Source: an uncultured Oscillospiraceae bacterium (GTDB lineage: Bacteria > Bacillota > Clostridia > Oscillospirales > Oscillospiraceae). From it: 64,000 bases of DNA. The first letter of the stretch is position 1. The number at the start of each line of letters is the position of its first letter. The DNA lies in assembly GCA_947629915.1 (NCBI GenBank), contig CANRFN010000018.1:1-64000 (forward strand). The letters run 5' to 3'. The notes beneath the pieces are model-generated. The model was not told the DNA's origin, did not search any database, and saw nothing but the letters and a program-made list of their open reading frames with translations. Both the position numbers and the translations under genes were made by a program. Positions 16,313-24,500 of this stretch are shown in pieces.

Positions 16313-18730
16313 TTATTTCTTCCGTCTCACAGAACCCCGTCTGGACTGAAGAAAAGCACAGACCAGCGCGATTGCCGCCAGGACGCCGGCGCCGATGCCG
16401 GGGATCAGGCCAGGGCAGGTGTACCGGAGCTGTACGCTGTGGGTGCCCGCCTCCACCGGGATGGCCAGGAAGGTGTCCAACCATTTGCTGTGCTCTACCT
16501 TCTTGCCGTCCACGGTAACAGACCAGCCGTCCTCGGCGGGGATGGTGGTGAGCAGCAGTCTGCTGCCCTCTGCGGTAACCTGCAGATCCACGCTGCCGTC
16601 TTTCCGGACAGACTGCACCTCCGCCGTCTGGACAGAGGCGATCCCGCTGGAGAGCACAGCCCGGTTCAGAGCCCAGAGAAATTCAGAGGGAGGGCCCCAG
16701 GAGCCGTCCGTAGACACCCGCAAGGTGGCGATCTCCCCTGCCGCCGGGGTGCCCAGGTAGTGGACACTGGCGGCCTCGGTGGAGCCCAGGAAGATGGGCA
16801 CGCCGCCATCCAGGCAGGCCCGTCTCAGGTTGCCGCTACGGAGATCTGCATACACGGGGTCTCCGGTCCCCACAAAGGTGATCACCACCTCTCCCCCGTC
16901 CTCACTGGGTACCACTTCTGCCTCCAGGGGTGTGAAGGCTGGGGTCTCATCTCCGGTGATGGCGGCCAGAAGGGCGTTCTGCCGGAGGAAGGGGTTGCTG
17001 TCTCCGATGAGCACCGGCGCCTCGGTGCCCTGGCTTAAGAAGGCGATGGGCAGCACGTCCGGGTTCTTGTACAGGACATAGGCCCCGGCGGCGTCCATGG
17101 CCTCATAGGGGGCGGCGTCTGCCAGCACATAGCGGATGTCCAACAGGGCGTCTGTAACCGGGGTGGAGCCGTAGTACGCGGACCACATCCAGGTCTGGGC
17201 AAAGCCGAGATTCTTCAAAAGCTGGTTCACATCGTAGTTGTACAGGCTGCTGTAGTGGGTGATGCCGGCATAGCCGAAGGCCAGCGGTCCGTTGTGGCCC
17301 CGGTCCGTGTAGGCGCCCATGCGGTAGAAGACATCGGTGCAGTCCGCCTTGGCCTCCGCCACCAGCTGCTCGTTGGCGGTGGTGTCGCTGAGCCACGTCT
17401 CCTCGGTCTGGTACCGGAACTGGTCGTCCACGCCCTGGAGGATGTCCCGGGTGTGGACCGCGCCGTCCGCCAGGACCATGGCGGCCAGCAGAATAGAGAC
17501 CACCCGCGGGGTCCAGGGGCTGGCGTGCTCTCGCAGGAAATCCATCACCAGGGGCACCGCCTGGGCCGCCATCACCAGCAGGCAGAAGGAGAGCAGAAAG
17601 CCATAGCGGTACGGGAACCAGTTGGGCTTCTGCATCACATGCCAGATCTTGTCCAGGGGGCTCAGCAGCATGGAGCAAATCATCACGGCGGCGAGGCCAA
17701 ACCAGACCAGCCGCTCCTGCCAGGGGTGCTTCTGGCAGAGGTATACCGCCGCCAGCACCACGGCTGCGATGCCGCAGTACACATAGGGCAGGGCCGTGTA
17801 GGTGAGAGAGGTGTAGCTGCCGTCCCAGATCCGCTGGAGCAGGGCCAGGGGCTCTCCGGTGAGCAGGCCGTCGTAGTCCACGTTGCCGCCGCTGAACTTG
17901 CCGTTGAACATGGCGAGGAAGGTGGGCAGCCACATCCAGGCGGTGAGCCCCAGGCCACAGAGCGCCCCGCCGAAGAAGCGGCACGCCGCGGCAATGCGCT
18001 GCCGGGTGTTTTGCCGGCGGAGGATCAGCCCCGCCACAAAGTACAGGAAGCTGAATCCGCCCACCATGTAGGACACATACCAGTTGGAGAGGAAGCACAC
18101 GGTGAGGGCCGCCACAAAGGGTCCAAATTCCCTGCCGTCCAGGATCCGGTCCACCGCCAGCAGCACCAGGGGCAGCCAGATCACCCCGTCCAGCCACATG
18201 ATGCAGAGGGAGTATGCGGCGTTATAGGACATGAGGGCCCAGGCCAAACCGGAGAGCAGTGCCGCCAGGGCCGATTTGGGGAAGCGGCGGAGGAAGTAGA
18301 AGGTGCAGGTGGCACCGGCGAGGCCAATTTTCAAAACGGCCAGGATGAGAATCGCCAGTGGCATCTGCTCATTGGGGAAGAACAGGGTGATCACGGAGAG
18401 GGGACTGGCCACGTAGTACGAGAACACCCCGATATAGGAGGTGCCAAGAGACTTAGACCAGGAGAAGAACAGGTCCCCCTGCTTCAAAGCGCAGAAGAAC
18501 TCCGCGTACTGGTCTTTCATGTCCGAGGCCAGTAAGGTCTTGTCTCCCCAGGGGGCCATGCCCACCGAGGCGTAGGCCCACAGCATGCCTCCGGCGGCGA
18601 GGACAAAGGCGATGAGACAGAGCAGCAGTTCCTGTCTCCAGGGCCGCGGGGCGGTGAGACAGGTGCCCTTCTGGGGCCAGCGCACGCGCTCCGCCGGCTG
18701 TTTTTCAGGCTTCGGATTCATCTTTGGCAT
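16313..18730 (-). CDS. yfhO: YfhO-family membrane glycosyltransferase-like protein
   Basis: An 805-aa polytopic membrane protein. The start at 18730 has GGAGGGGG 6 bases upstream and overlaps the preceding csbB-like stop by 26 bases, which implies translational coupling. A cytosolic head of about 35 residues is followed by some 11-13 membrane helices, with a conserved extracytoplasmic segment SDMKDQYAEFF after the first. A large extracytoplasmic C-terminal domain and one last helix (IPGIGAGVLAAIALVCAFL) follow. In B. subtilis, YfhO transfers sugar from undecaprenyl-phosphate made by CsbB onto lipoteichoic acid; the same pairing here supports an envelope glycosylation role. Confidence 0.87.
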   Translation of the reverse strand: MPKMNPKPEKQPAERVRWPQKGTCLTAPRPWRQELLLCLIAFVLAAGGMLWAYASVGMAPWGDKTLLASDMKDQYAEFFCALKQGDLFFSWSKSLGTSYIGVFSYYVASPLSVITLFFPNEQMPLAILILAVLKIGLAGATCTFYFLRRFPKSALAALLSGLAWALMSYNAAYSLCIMWLDGVIWLPLVLLAVDRILDGREFGPFVAALTVCFLSNWYVSYMVGGFSFLYFVAGLILRRQNTRQRIAAACRFFGGALCGLGLTAWMWLPTFLAMFNGKFSGGNVDYDGLLTGEPLALLQRIWDGSYTSLTYTALPYVYCGIAAVVLAAVYLCQKHPWQERLVWFGLAAVMICSMLLSPLDKIWHVMQKPNWFPYRYGFLLSFCLLVMAAQAVPLVMDFLREHASPWTPRVVSILLAAMVLADGAVHTRDILQGVDDQFRYQTEETWLSDTTANEQLVAEAKADCTDVFYRMGAYTDRGHNGPLAFGYAGITHYSSLYNYDVNQLLKNLGFAQTWMWSAYYGSTPVTDALLDIRYVLADAAPYEAMDAAGAYVLYKNPDVLPIAFLSQGTEAPVLIGDSNPFLRQNALLAAITGDETPAFTPLEAEVVPSEDGGEVVITFVGTGDPVYADLRSGNLRRACLDGGVPIFLGSTEAASVHYLGTPAAGEIATLRVSTDGSWGPPSEFLWALNRAVLSSGIASVQTAEVQSVRKDGSVDLQVTAEGSRLLLTTIPAEDGWSVTVDGKKVEHSKWLDTFLAIPVEAGTHSVQLRYTCPGLIPGIGAGVLAAIALVCAFLQSRRGSVRRKK

Positions 18731-19676
18731 TCTCTCCCCCTCCAGACTCCCGCAGCACATAGATGGGTCTCCGCTTTACCTCCAGATAGGTCTTGGCCAG
18801 GTATTGCCCCAAAATGCCCATGCAGAAGAGCTGGATTCCGGCGATGAGCAGGATGATACACACCAGGGAGGCCCAGCCGTAGGCGCTGCCCCGCCAGATG
18901 AGCTCCCGGATGATCACGAAGATGATCGCGAAGAAGGACACCCCGCAGAGGGCCAGGCCCAGCACAGAGGCGATGGCCAGCGGCGCCGTGGTAAAGGCTA
19001 CGATCCCGTCCAGGGCGTAGAGCAGCAGCGAGAAGAAGGACCACTTGGACTCTCCGGCAGACCGGGGCAGGTTTTCGATCTCCAGCCACTGGACTTTGAA
19101 ACCCACCCAAGAGAAGATCCCCTTGGAGAAGCGGTTGTATTCCTTCACAGAGAGCACCGCCTCCACCATGGGGCGGGTCATGAGGCGAAAATCCCGGGCC
19201 CCGTCCACGATCTCGGTGTCGCTGAGGTGGTTGATGAGCTGATAAAAGCGGCGGGCAAACCAGGAGCGGATGGGCGGCTCCCCCTTGCGGTTCACCCGGC
19301 GGACGGCGGCGCAGTCTGCCGCCCCGGAGCGGACGATCTCCAGCAGCTCCGGCAGCAGAGACGGGGGATCCTGGAGGTCCACATCCATCACCGTGATGTA
19401 GTTTCCCTTGGCGTGCTCCAGGCCGGCGTAGAGGGCGGCCTCCTTGCCGAAGTTCCGGCTGAAGGACAGCCAGCGCACCTCCGGAGCTTTCGCCGCCATG
19501 TCTTTCAACACCCGCAGCGTCCCGTCCCGGGAGCCGTCATCCACAAAAAGATATTCCACAGACACGTCCTCCGGCAGCCTGGCCACCGCAGCGGAGGCCT
19601 CCTTCCAGAAGGCCGGTAGCGTCTGTTCTTCGTTATAACATGGCACCACGATGGACAGCAAATCCACTGCGCACAC
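18705..19676 (-). CDS. CsbB/GtrB-like undecaprenyl-phosphate glycosyltransferase
   Basis: A 323-aa GT2 enzyme. The GTG at 19676 is preceded by GGGAAAGGA. The catalytic domain shows LSIVVPCYNEE, VDDGSRDGT and VDLQDPPSLLPELL, then two C-terminal membrane helices (about residues 230-255 and 265-290) typical of DPM1/GtrB proteins. It should make a polyprenyl-phosphate sugar on the inner membrane face for use by the YfhO protein. No GtcA-type flippase gene is adjacent. Confidence 0.92.
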   Translation of the reverse strand: MCAVDLLSIVVPCYNEEQTLPAFWKEASAAVARLPEDVSVEYLFVDDGSRDGTLRVLKDMAAKAPEVRWLSFSRNFGKEAALYAGLEHAKGNYITVMDVDLQDPPSLLPELLEIVRSGAADCAAVRRVNRKGEPPIRSWFARRFYQLINHLSDTEIVDGARDFRLMTRPMVEAVLSVKEYNRFSKGIFSWVGFKVQWLEIENLPRSAGESKWSFFSLLLYALDGIVAFTTAPLAIASVLGLALCGVSFFAIIFVIIRELIWRGSAYGWASLVCIILLIAGIQLFCMGILGQYLAKTYLEVKRRPIYVLRESGGGENAKDESEA

Positions 19677-19714
19677 ACGTTCCTTTCCCTGCCAAACGGC
19701 GTTGGTTCCGGCAC

Positions 19715-19743
19715 AGTATACCCCGGACGGAGAAAACCGTCAA
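19715..19743 (-). promoter_or_regulatory. Promoter of the csbB-yfhO operon
   Basis: On the minus strand, -35 TTGACG (19738-19743), a 17-base spacer and -10 TATACT (19715-19720) lie 39 bases upstream of the GTG start. Confidence 0.82.
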
Positions 19744-19910
19744 CAGGGAGGATGGATTCTTCACCGTCCGGTCACACTCTTTTTACAACACACGCCTCAG
19801 CACGGCAAATTGTTGCAGGGGCTTCAGGCAAAATTTCCCGCATGCCAGCACATTCCGTCTCTGCACGCGGTTCCGCTCCACTGCGTGCAAAATTATCAAA
19901 ATTAGCCATT
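19744..19910. other. Gene-free spacer
   Basis: Lies between the csbB promoter and the terminator of the paralogue operon. It is A/T-richer than its surroundings. Open frames lack ribosome binding sites, and I see no RNA gene. Confidence 0.4.
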
Positions 19911-19966
19911 CTCAAAATAAGGCCCTTTTCAGGGCGCCGCAGGAACGGAACGCCGTGAAAAGGGCC
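19911..19966 (-). terminator. Terminator of the paralogue/MoxR/VWA operon
   Basis: On the minus strand an 11-base stem GGCCCTTTTCA/TGAAAAGGGCC, extended by further pairs past one mismatch (19921-19966), is followed by TTATTTTG. It lies about 245 bases after the VWA stop. Confidence 0.7.
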
Positions 19967-20209
19967 GTAATTTGCTGTATTTGGTTTTAGCTTGTAAAGT
20001 TCCGATTTCATCGTATTTCCGATCATTTCTGTCATTATGCAGGATCGAATATTTCAAATTCAGGCATGTGCTTTCAAAGTGTAAACCAAGGCACGAGCCC
20101 CTGTCTGACAGTCTCAAAACCGTGATGCTACGATCTGAGACGATCTGCAACGGTTTGCAAACTGCCGGCAAAGCCTCCTGAGCGCTCTGTTCCGCAGGCA
20201 AACGCCACC
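19967..20209. other. A/T-rich operon tail
   Basis: This 243-base stretch between the VWA stop and the terminator holds no gene I can support. It may be an unusually long 3' untranslated region, or the remains of another operon member. Confidence 0.4.
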
Positions 20210-21796
20210 TCAGTGCTGCCCGGCCCGGAGCAGAAATTCCAGCAGATCCCCCACATGTTTGCCCTCGTAGGCGGCGGCTCCGGCGGCGATATAGGCCCCC
20301 ATCACCGAGTCTCCGGTGTCCCACAGCCTTCTGGGCTCCGGGTTCAGCCAGTAGACGCCGGCACACCGGTCTCGGAGGTATCGAAGGTCCCCCGCCCCGG
20401 TGGGATTGCGGTTGTTTCGGGCATCTCCCAGGAGGATGAGGGTAGTGTCCCGGTGAAAGCCGGCGCCATATCGCCTGCGCAGCTGGGCAAGGACGGTGCC
20501 GTAATCGGAGTAGACGCCCCGGGTGGGGATGTGCTCCAACACCGCCTGCACCCCCGCCTCTGGGGATACCTCCCGGAAATAGAGATCCACCGGGTACAGG
20601 TCCTTCACAAAGGCGAACTTCCGGCAGCCCCCGGGAAAGGCGGCGTCCATCAGCGCGGTAAAGAAGAGGGCCAGCACGGCGGTGTTCTGGCAGGATCCCG
20701 AGAGATCTGCCAGGAGCACCACATGGGCGCGGCTCTTCCGGGGTTTCCGATACCGCAGCACCAGCGGCTCTCCCCCGTGTCGGGCCGCCGCCCGCAAGGT
20801 CCCCCGCAGGTCCAGATGGCGCCGCCCGGCGGCGCTGTCTCTCTGCCGCAGGGTCTGGCGGAACACCCTGGCGTTGGCCCGGATGTACGCCAAGATCCGC
20901 TTCTGGGTCTCCGGGTCCATGTGCTGCAGCTCCACCTGAAGCAGCGCCGCCATCTCCGCCGTGGTCTGGACAGCCCCCAGGCTCCCCTGAAAGAGGGACC
21001 GGTGTATCAGCGAGCCGTCTTTCACGGTGAGGGAATCCCGCTGCGCGGTAAAGCTGCGGGCGTCTTCTGCGGCCTGGGTGAGCCAGCGGGCGGTCTCCCC
21101 CGCCCGCTGAAGCCGCACCTGCAGGGAGGCCACAGATGCTTCCAGCTGTTTTGCCCGGGCCTCGGGGTCCTCCCGGGGCAGCGTCAGACGGCCCAGCGCC
21201 GCCGCCAGGTTCAAAAGCTGGGCATAGCAAGGCGTCTGCTGCCAGCGCACCGCAGCGGTGAGCACCTCCCGCCGGATTGCCTCCAGTGTGTGAACATCGC
21301 CCTTTGCCTCCCGGACCCGGATCTCCCACTTGGCCGCCGGGATCCGCAGCTTCTCCTGCCGTGCGGTCTCCAGTAGCTGCGCCAAGAGCTCCAGGATATG
21401 CTGCAGCCGTGGGTCTTCTGTCACTGCGGGCAAGACAGAGGGCTGCTGGCCATATGCCTGCATCCGCTCCAGTTCCCCCTGGGTCCAGGCCAGCCGCTCC
21501 TCCAGGGCAGTCCGAGCGTTCTCCCCCGCCGCGGCCTCCTGCGCCCGCCGGGCAGCCGCACTGAGGCGGCCCGGCACGGGGAGCTGGAGCAGCTTCTCCG
21601 CAAAGAGGGTCTGGAAGATCTCCCGCTCCGTCTCTGAGGTGCACACCGCAGACTGCATGCGGTAGAAGACCTCCTCCAGATCGGTAATCTCCCTGGCACA
21701 GGACAGTGCCAGGGAGAGCTTGTCCAGTTCCAGGTCGAAGGCGTACTGCTCCCGAAGTTCCAGCAGAAACGCCAGCACTTGCCCCAGGGCGATCAC
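20210..21796 (-). CDS. CoxE-like VWA-domain protein
   Basis: A 528-aa last gene of the paralogue operon. The first 340 residues are helical, with a coiled-coil-prone stretch around residues 80-120. The C-terminal VWA domain has its metal-binding MIDAS motif DLSGS at residues 364-368 and a later TLILLGDARNN strand. It starts with GTG overlapping the MoxR stop by 4 bases (GTGA), so the two proteins are translationally coupled and probably act together. MoxR-VWA pairs act as ATP-driven chaperones or remodelling machines on a dedicated client; the upstream paralogues are the obvious candidates. Confidence 0.88.
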   Translation of the reverse strand: MIALGQVLAFLLELREQYAFDLELDKLSLALSCAREITDLEEVFYRMQSAVCTSETEREIFQTLFAEKLLQLPVPGRLSAAARRAQEAAAGENARTALEERLAWTQGELERMQAYGQQPSVLPAVTEDPRLQHILELLAQLLETARQEKLRIPAAKWEIRVREAKGDVHTLEAIRREVLTAAVRWQQTPCYAQLLNLAAALGRLTLPREDPEARAKQLEASVASLQVRLQRAGETARWLTQAAEDARSFTAQRDSLTVKDGSLIHRSLFQGSLGAVQTTAEMAALLQVELQHMDPETQKRILAYIRANARVFRQTLRQRDSAAGRRHLDLRGTLRAAARHGGEPLVLRYRKPRKSRAHVVLLADLSGSCQNTAVLALFFTALMDAAFPGGCRKFAFVKDLYPVDLYFREVSPEAGVQAVLEHIPTRGVYSDYGTVLAQLRRRYGAGFHRDTTLILLGDARNNRNPTGAGDLRYLRDRCAGVYWLNPEPRRLWDTGDSVMGAYIAAGAAAYEGKHVGDLLEFLLRAGQH

Positions 21797-22695
21797 TGGG
21801 ACACCTTGAAGATCCGCGAGAGAATTTGCCGCCGGTCTGCGTTGTCCTTGGCCAGCAGGCCGATGGAGTACGGGGCCATGTCCAGGATGCCCGTCTCGTC
21901 CGTCTTCCCGCTCTGGAGCAGGAACCGGGCCCAGTCCAGGCCCTCGCTGATGCTCACCGGGTGCTGCAGATCCAGGTTGCCGATCTGCACCAGGTAGTCT
22001 GCCACCCGGGCGCAGAAGGCGTTGTCCTGGGACACCCGGGACAGCAGGATCTGCTGGATCTCCTGCCGGGACTTCCTATCGATGAAGAGATAGAAGCAGC
22101 GGCGCTTCAAGGCGCCGGACAGCTCCCGATACCGGTTGGAGGTGAGGATCACCACCGGCATGTCCTCCGGGGCGCAGCGGATGGTGCCCAGCTCCGGGAT
22201 GGTGATGGCGAAGTCGGACAGCGCCTCCAAGAGGGTGTGCTCGATCTCCTCGCTGGCCTTGTCTATCTCGTCGATGAGCAGCACCTTCCGCCCCGGGCTG
22301 TGCAGCGCCTTCAGGATGGGCCGCTCCAGGAGGAAGTCCTCCCCAAAGAACCGCACATTCTTGGCCGCGTAGTCCACGCAGCCCGGGATGTCCATGTCCC
22401 GCATGGCATCGTTGAGCCGGTCCCGGATGGCGGACACCACCAGCAGCTGGCGCTGGTAGTCGTACTCATAGAGGATGGACTCCGGGCTGATCCCCTCATA
22501 GCACTGCAGCCGGATGAGGGGGACGTTCAGCGCCTGGGCCAAAGCCCCTGCCAGGCTGCTCTTGCCCACGCCGGGAGCGCCTTCCACCAACAGCGGGCGG
22601 TTGGTCTCCATGGCCCCCAAAAGGGCATAGCCGATCTGCTTGTTCGCGAAGTATCCGGCGCTCTCCAGGCCGGTGATCAATTCTTCTACCTGCAT
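21793..22695 (-). CDS. MoxR-family AAA+ ATPase
   Basis: A 300-aa ATPase. Walker A GAPGVGKSS lies at residues 39-47, Walker B VLLIDEIDKA near 137, and sensor 1 VILTSNRYRELSGAL with an arginine-finger region KRRCFYLFID follows. Length and motifs are those of MoxR/RavA-type ATPases. It is encoded between the divergent paralogue (78 bases upstream) and the VWA gene (4-base overlap), so it is cotranscribed with both. It probably hydrolyses ATP to remodel complexes formed by the VWA protein and one or more paralogues. Confidence 0.93.
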   Translation of the reverse strand: MQVEELITGLESAGYFANKQIGYALLGAMETNRPLLVEGAPGVGKSSLAGALAQALNVPLIRLQCYEGISPESILYEYDYQRQLLVVSAIRDRLNDAMRDMDIPGCVDYAAKNVRFFGEDFLLERPILKALHSPGRKVLLIDEIDKASEEIEHTLLEALSDFAITIPELGTIRCAPEDMPVVILTSNRYRELSGALKRRCFYLFIDRKSRQEIQQILLSRVSQDNAFCARVADYLVQIGNLDLQHPVSISEGLDWARFLLQSGKTDETGILDMAPYSIGLLAKDNADRRQILSRIFKVSQ

Positions 22696-22773
22696 AATCT
22701 ACTCTACTCTCCTCTGTTCCGTTTCTTTGTTCTGCTACAGGTGCTCCGCCCCAGGCGGACACCAGTGTCTGTC

Positions 22774-24489
22774 TTACAATTGCTCTCCTCCGGAATACCC
22801 TCTTCCCGCGAGTTTCACCAGATCCGGGTTGACGCCATCGAGGGAAAATGCCAACTGTCTGGTGAAGCCGTTGTACACATACTGGCGATCAATCACCGGT
22901 GTCTCCCCATCTCCAGCCGGCACCAGCGTGCGGCGCAGTTTATTCAGAGCCTGCAACACCTCATCCTCATCCATGCCGAGAGATTCAGTCATCATCTCGA
23001 TCTGGGCATCGGGGTGCTCTGCCACATACTTCAGGACAGACAGATCATCGGCACCCAAGCCATTGAGCACCTGCAGCTGCTGCACACCCAGATTATCCTC
23101 GCGCCGTATCATACGGCAGATCCCTTTGATCAGCTGCTGCAGCGTTTCCTGCAGTCCCTCGCCTGTGTACTTTTGCTTTGACACAAACGTCACGCGCTCC
23201 CATCTGTGCTCCGAAACATACCGCGGGCCATAGGAAATCGCGGGGTATGAGCCGCCCGCTTCGATGGTCACTCCAATGGCCGCAGCCACATCCAGCTCCG
23301 GCAATTTCCGTTCTCTCCCCTGGAGTGCCGCCTGCAGTGCCTGCTGGAAGGCCTCCGCCAAATGCCACCACCCGAGCAGATCTGCGGGCAGGCGTTGGAT
23401 CTGGCACAGTGGCACTGCCGGCGCTTGTAAATTCTCCACCTTCAAGGGAAGGACATAGTTGTCCACCAGGTTGCAATGGTCTCCCGGCACTTTGGGATAG
23501 CGGATCTTTCCCCGGTCCTTTTCCGGCTGCCAGAACACCAAGCCGGTGGGATAGCTCTTTCTCTCCCAGGACACCGATACCATCCCCAGAGGGGATTTTC
23601 CCGTTTTCAGCAGGGTGCTCAATCCGGGCGGCATGCCCGGCAGCGCATCCAGAGACGGAGCGGTGCAGATCAGCGGTACCGGAACAGCCTCCGTCAGCAA
23701 AGAGGTCATACTCTCACGAATTGCCGGCTGAAGATAGGCCTGTTGCGCCCTCCTGGTGGTATAGAACGGGCATTGCCCCACCGGGAAAGCCGCTTTTCCC
23801 TGCCAGTACAGTCCACCCTCCAGCAGAGCCCGCAGGGTAACCTGGCAATGGGAGCGGTCCTGATACTCGATTTCACACCCAGCCTCCAGGGAGACGATCT
23901 GTGCCGGTGCAAAGCCAGGCAAGCGGCGAGCCCTCGCGATGCGGTCTCGGTATGCATCGCTCCATGCAGCCCGGATCTTCTGAATCTGTCCCTGCAGTTC
24001 CGCATCTTCCTGCAGCGTTCTCTGCGCCAGCCGCTTCAGCGCAGAGGAGTCCCAATATCGTTTCGTTGGGTCCAGGATTCTCTCCGGGGTGAGCCACTGC
24101 GCCAGAGAGGCCGCCGAATTTCGCACCATCTCCTGCAGGCTGTCCCTGTAAAACTGGATCAGATGATCCGCACTCTCCACAGCTCGCCAATTCGGCCTCA
24201 GCTGGACCACACCGGTGTATCTGTCCGAGACCGCTACAAAGTCGATGAATACAGACGTCACAATGGACAATCCCTGTTTCTCCCTCTGCACATACAGGGA
24301 TACCTCTCCCATCTGCGGCTCAGGGCAATCGGGATCCCAATGCAGCAAAGGCTCCTTGATCACTTCTGTGGCGATCTGCTGCAGCATCCGGTATTGCGCA
24401 GGCTCTTCTACCTGTTCCTGCAGCGCAATCGCGGCCTTCGCCACCCAACGGTGTTTGTCCTCCAGCGGAACACTTCTCTTGTATGCCAC
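22774..24489 (-). CDS. Divergent last paralogue of the array (copy 8)
   Basis: A 571-aa protein, the most diverged copy and the one next to MoxR. GTG 24489 is chosen because AGGAG lies 8 bases upstream; a longer frame would overlap copy 7. It keeps the N-terminal WDPDCPEP version of the family WDPNC motif, the FAPAQIVSLEAGCEI version of the central cysteine motif, TAPSLDALPGM, and a winged-helix-like stretch (LGADDLSVLKYVAEH). It lacks the RWTRFNEAL...LPGCKRLAAKLWPEE tail and ends GYSGGEQL. I recognise no named family. It may be the core partner of MoxR/VWA and the others variable duplicates. Confidence 0.75.
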   Translation of the reverse strand: MAYKRSVPLEDKHRWVAKAAIALQEQVEEPAQYRMLQQIATEVIKEPLLHWDPDCPEPQMGEVSLYVQREKQGLSIVTSVFIDFVAVSDRYTGVVQLRPNWRAVESADHLIQFYRDSLQEMVRNSAASLAQWLTPERILDPTKRYWDSSALKRLAQRTLQEDAELQGQIQKIRAAWSDAYRDRIARARRLPGFAPAQIVSLEAGCEIEYQDRSHCQVTLRALLEGGLYWQGKAAFPVGQCPFYTTRRAQQAYLQPAIRESMTSLLTEAVPVPLICTAPSLDALPGMPPGLSTLLKTGKSPLGMVSVSWERKSYPTGLVFWQPEKDRGKIRYPKVPGDHCNLVDNYVLPLKVENLQAPAVPLCQIQRLPADLLGWWHLAEAFQQALQAALQGRERKLPELDVAAAIGVTIEAGGSYPAISYGPRYVSEHRWERVTFVSKQKYTGEGLQETLQQLIKGICRMIRREDNLGVQQLQVLNGLGADDLSVLKYVAEHPDAQIEMMTESLGMDEDEVLQALNKLRRTLVPAGDGETPVIDRQYVYNGFTRQLAFSLDGVNPDLVKLAGRGYSGGEQL

Positions 24490-24500
24490 AAGTTCATCTC

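Noticed and set aside
19772-20035. Small minus-strand open frame of 87 codons after the VWA gene
   Set aside because: No ribosome binding site, spans the operon terminator hairpin, and unremarkable composition.
21706-23181. Plus-strand open frame opposite the MoxR and copy 8 genes
   Set aside because: Covers two well-supported minus-strand genes and has no recognisable protein features.
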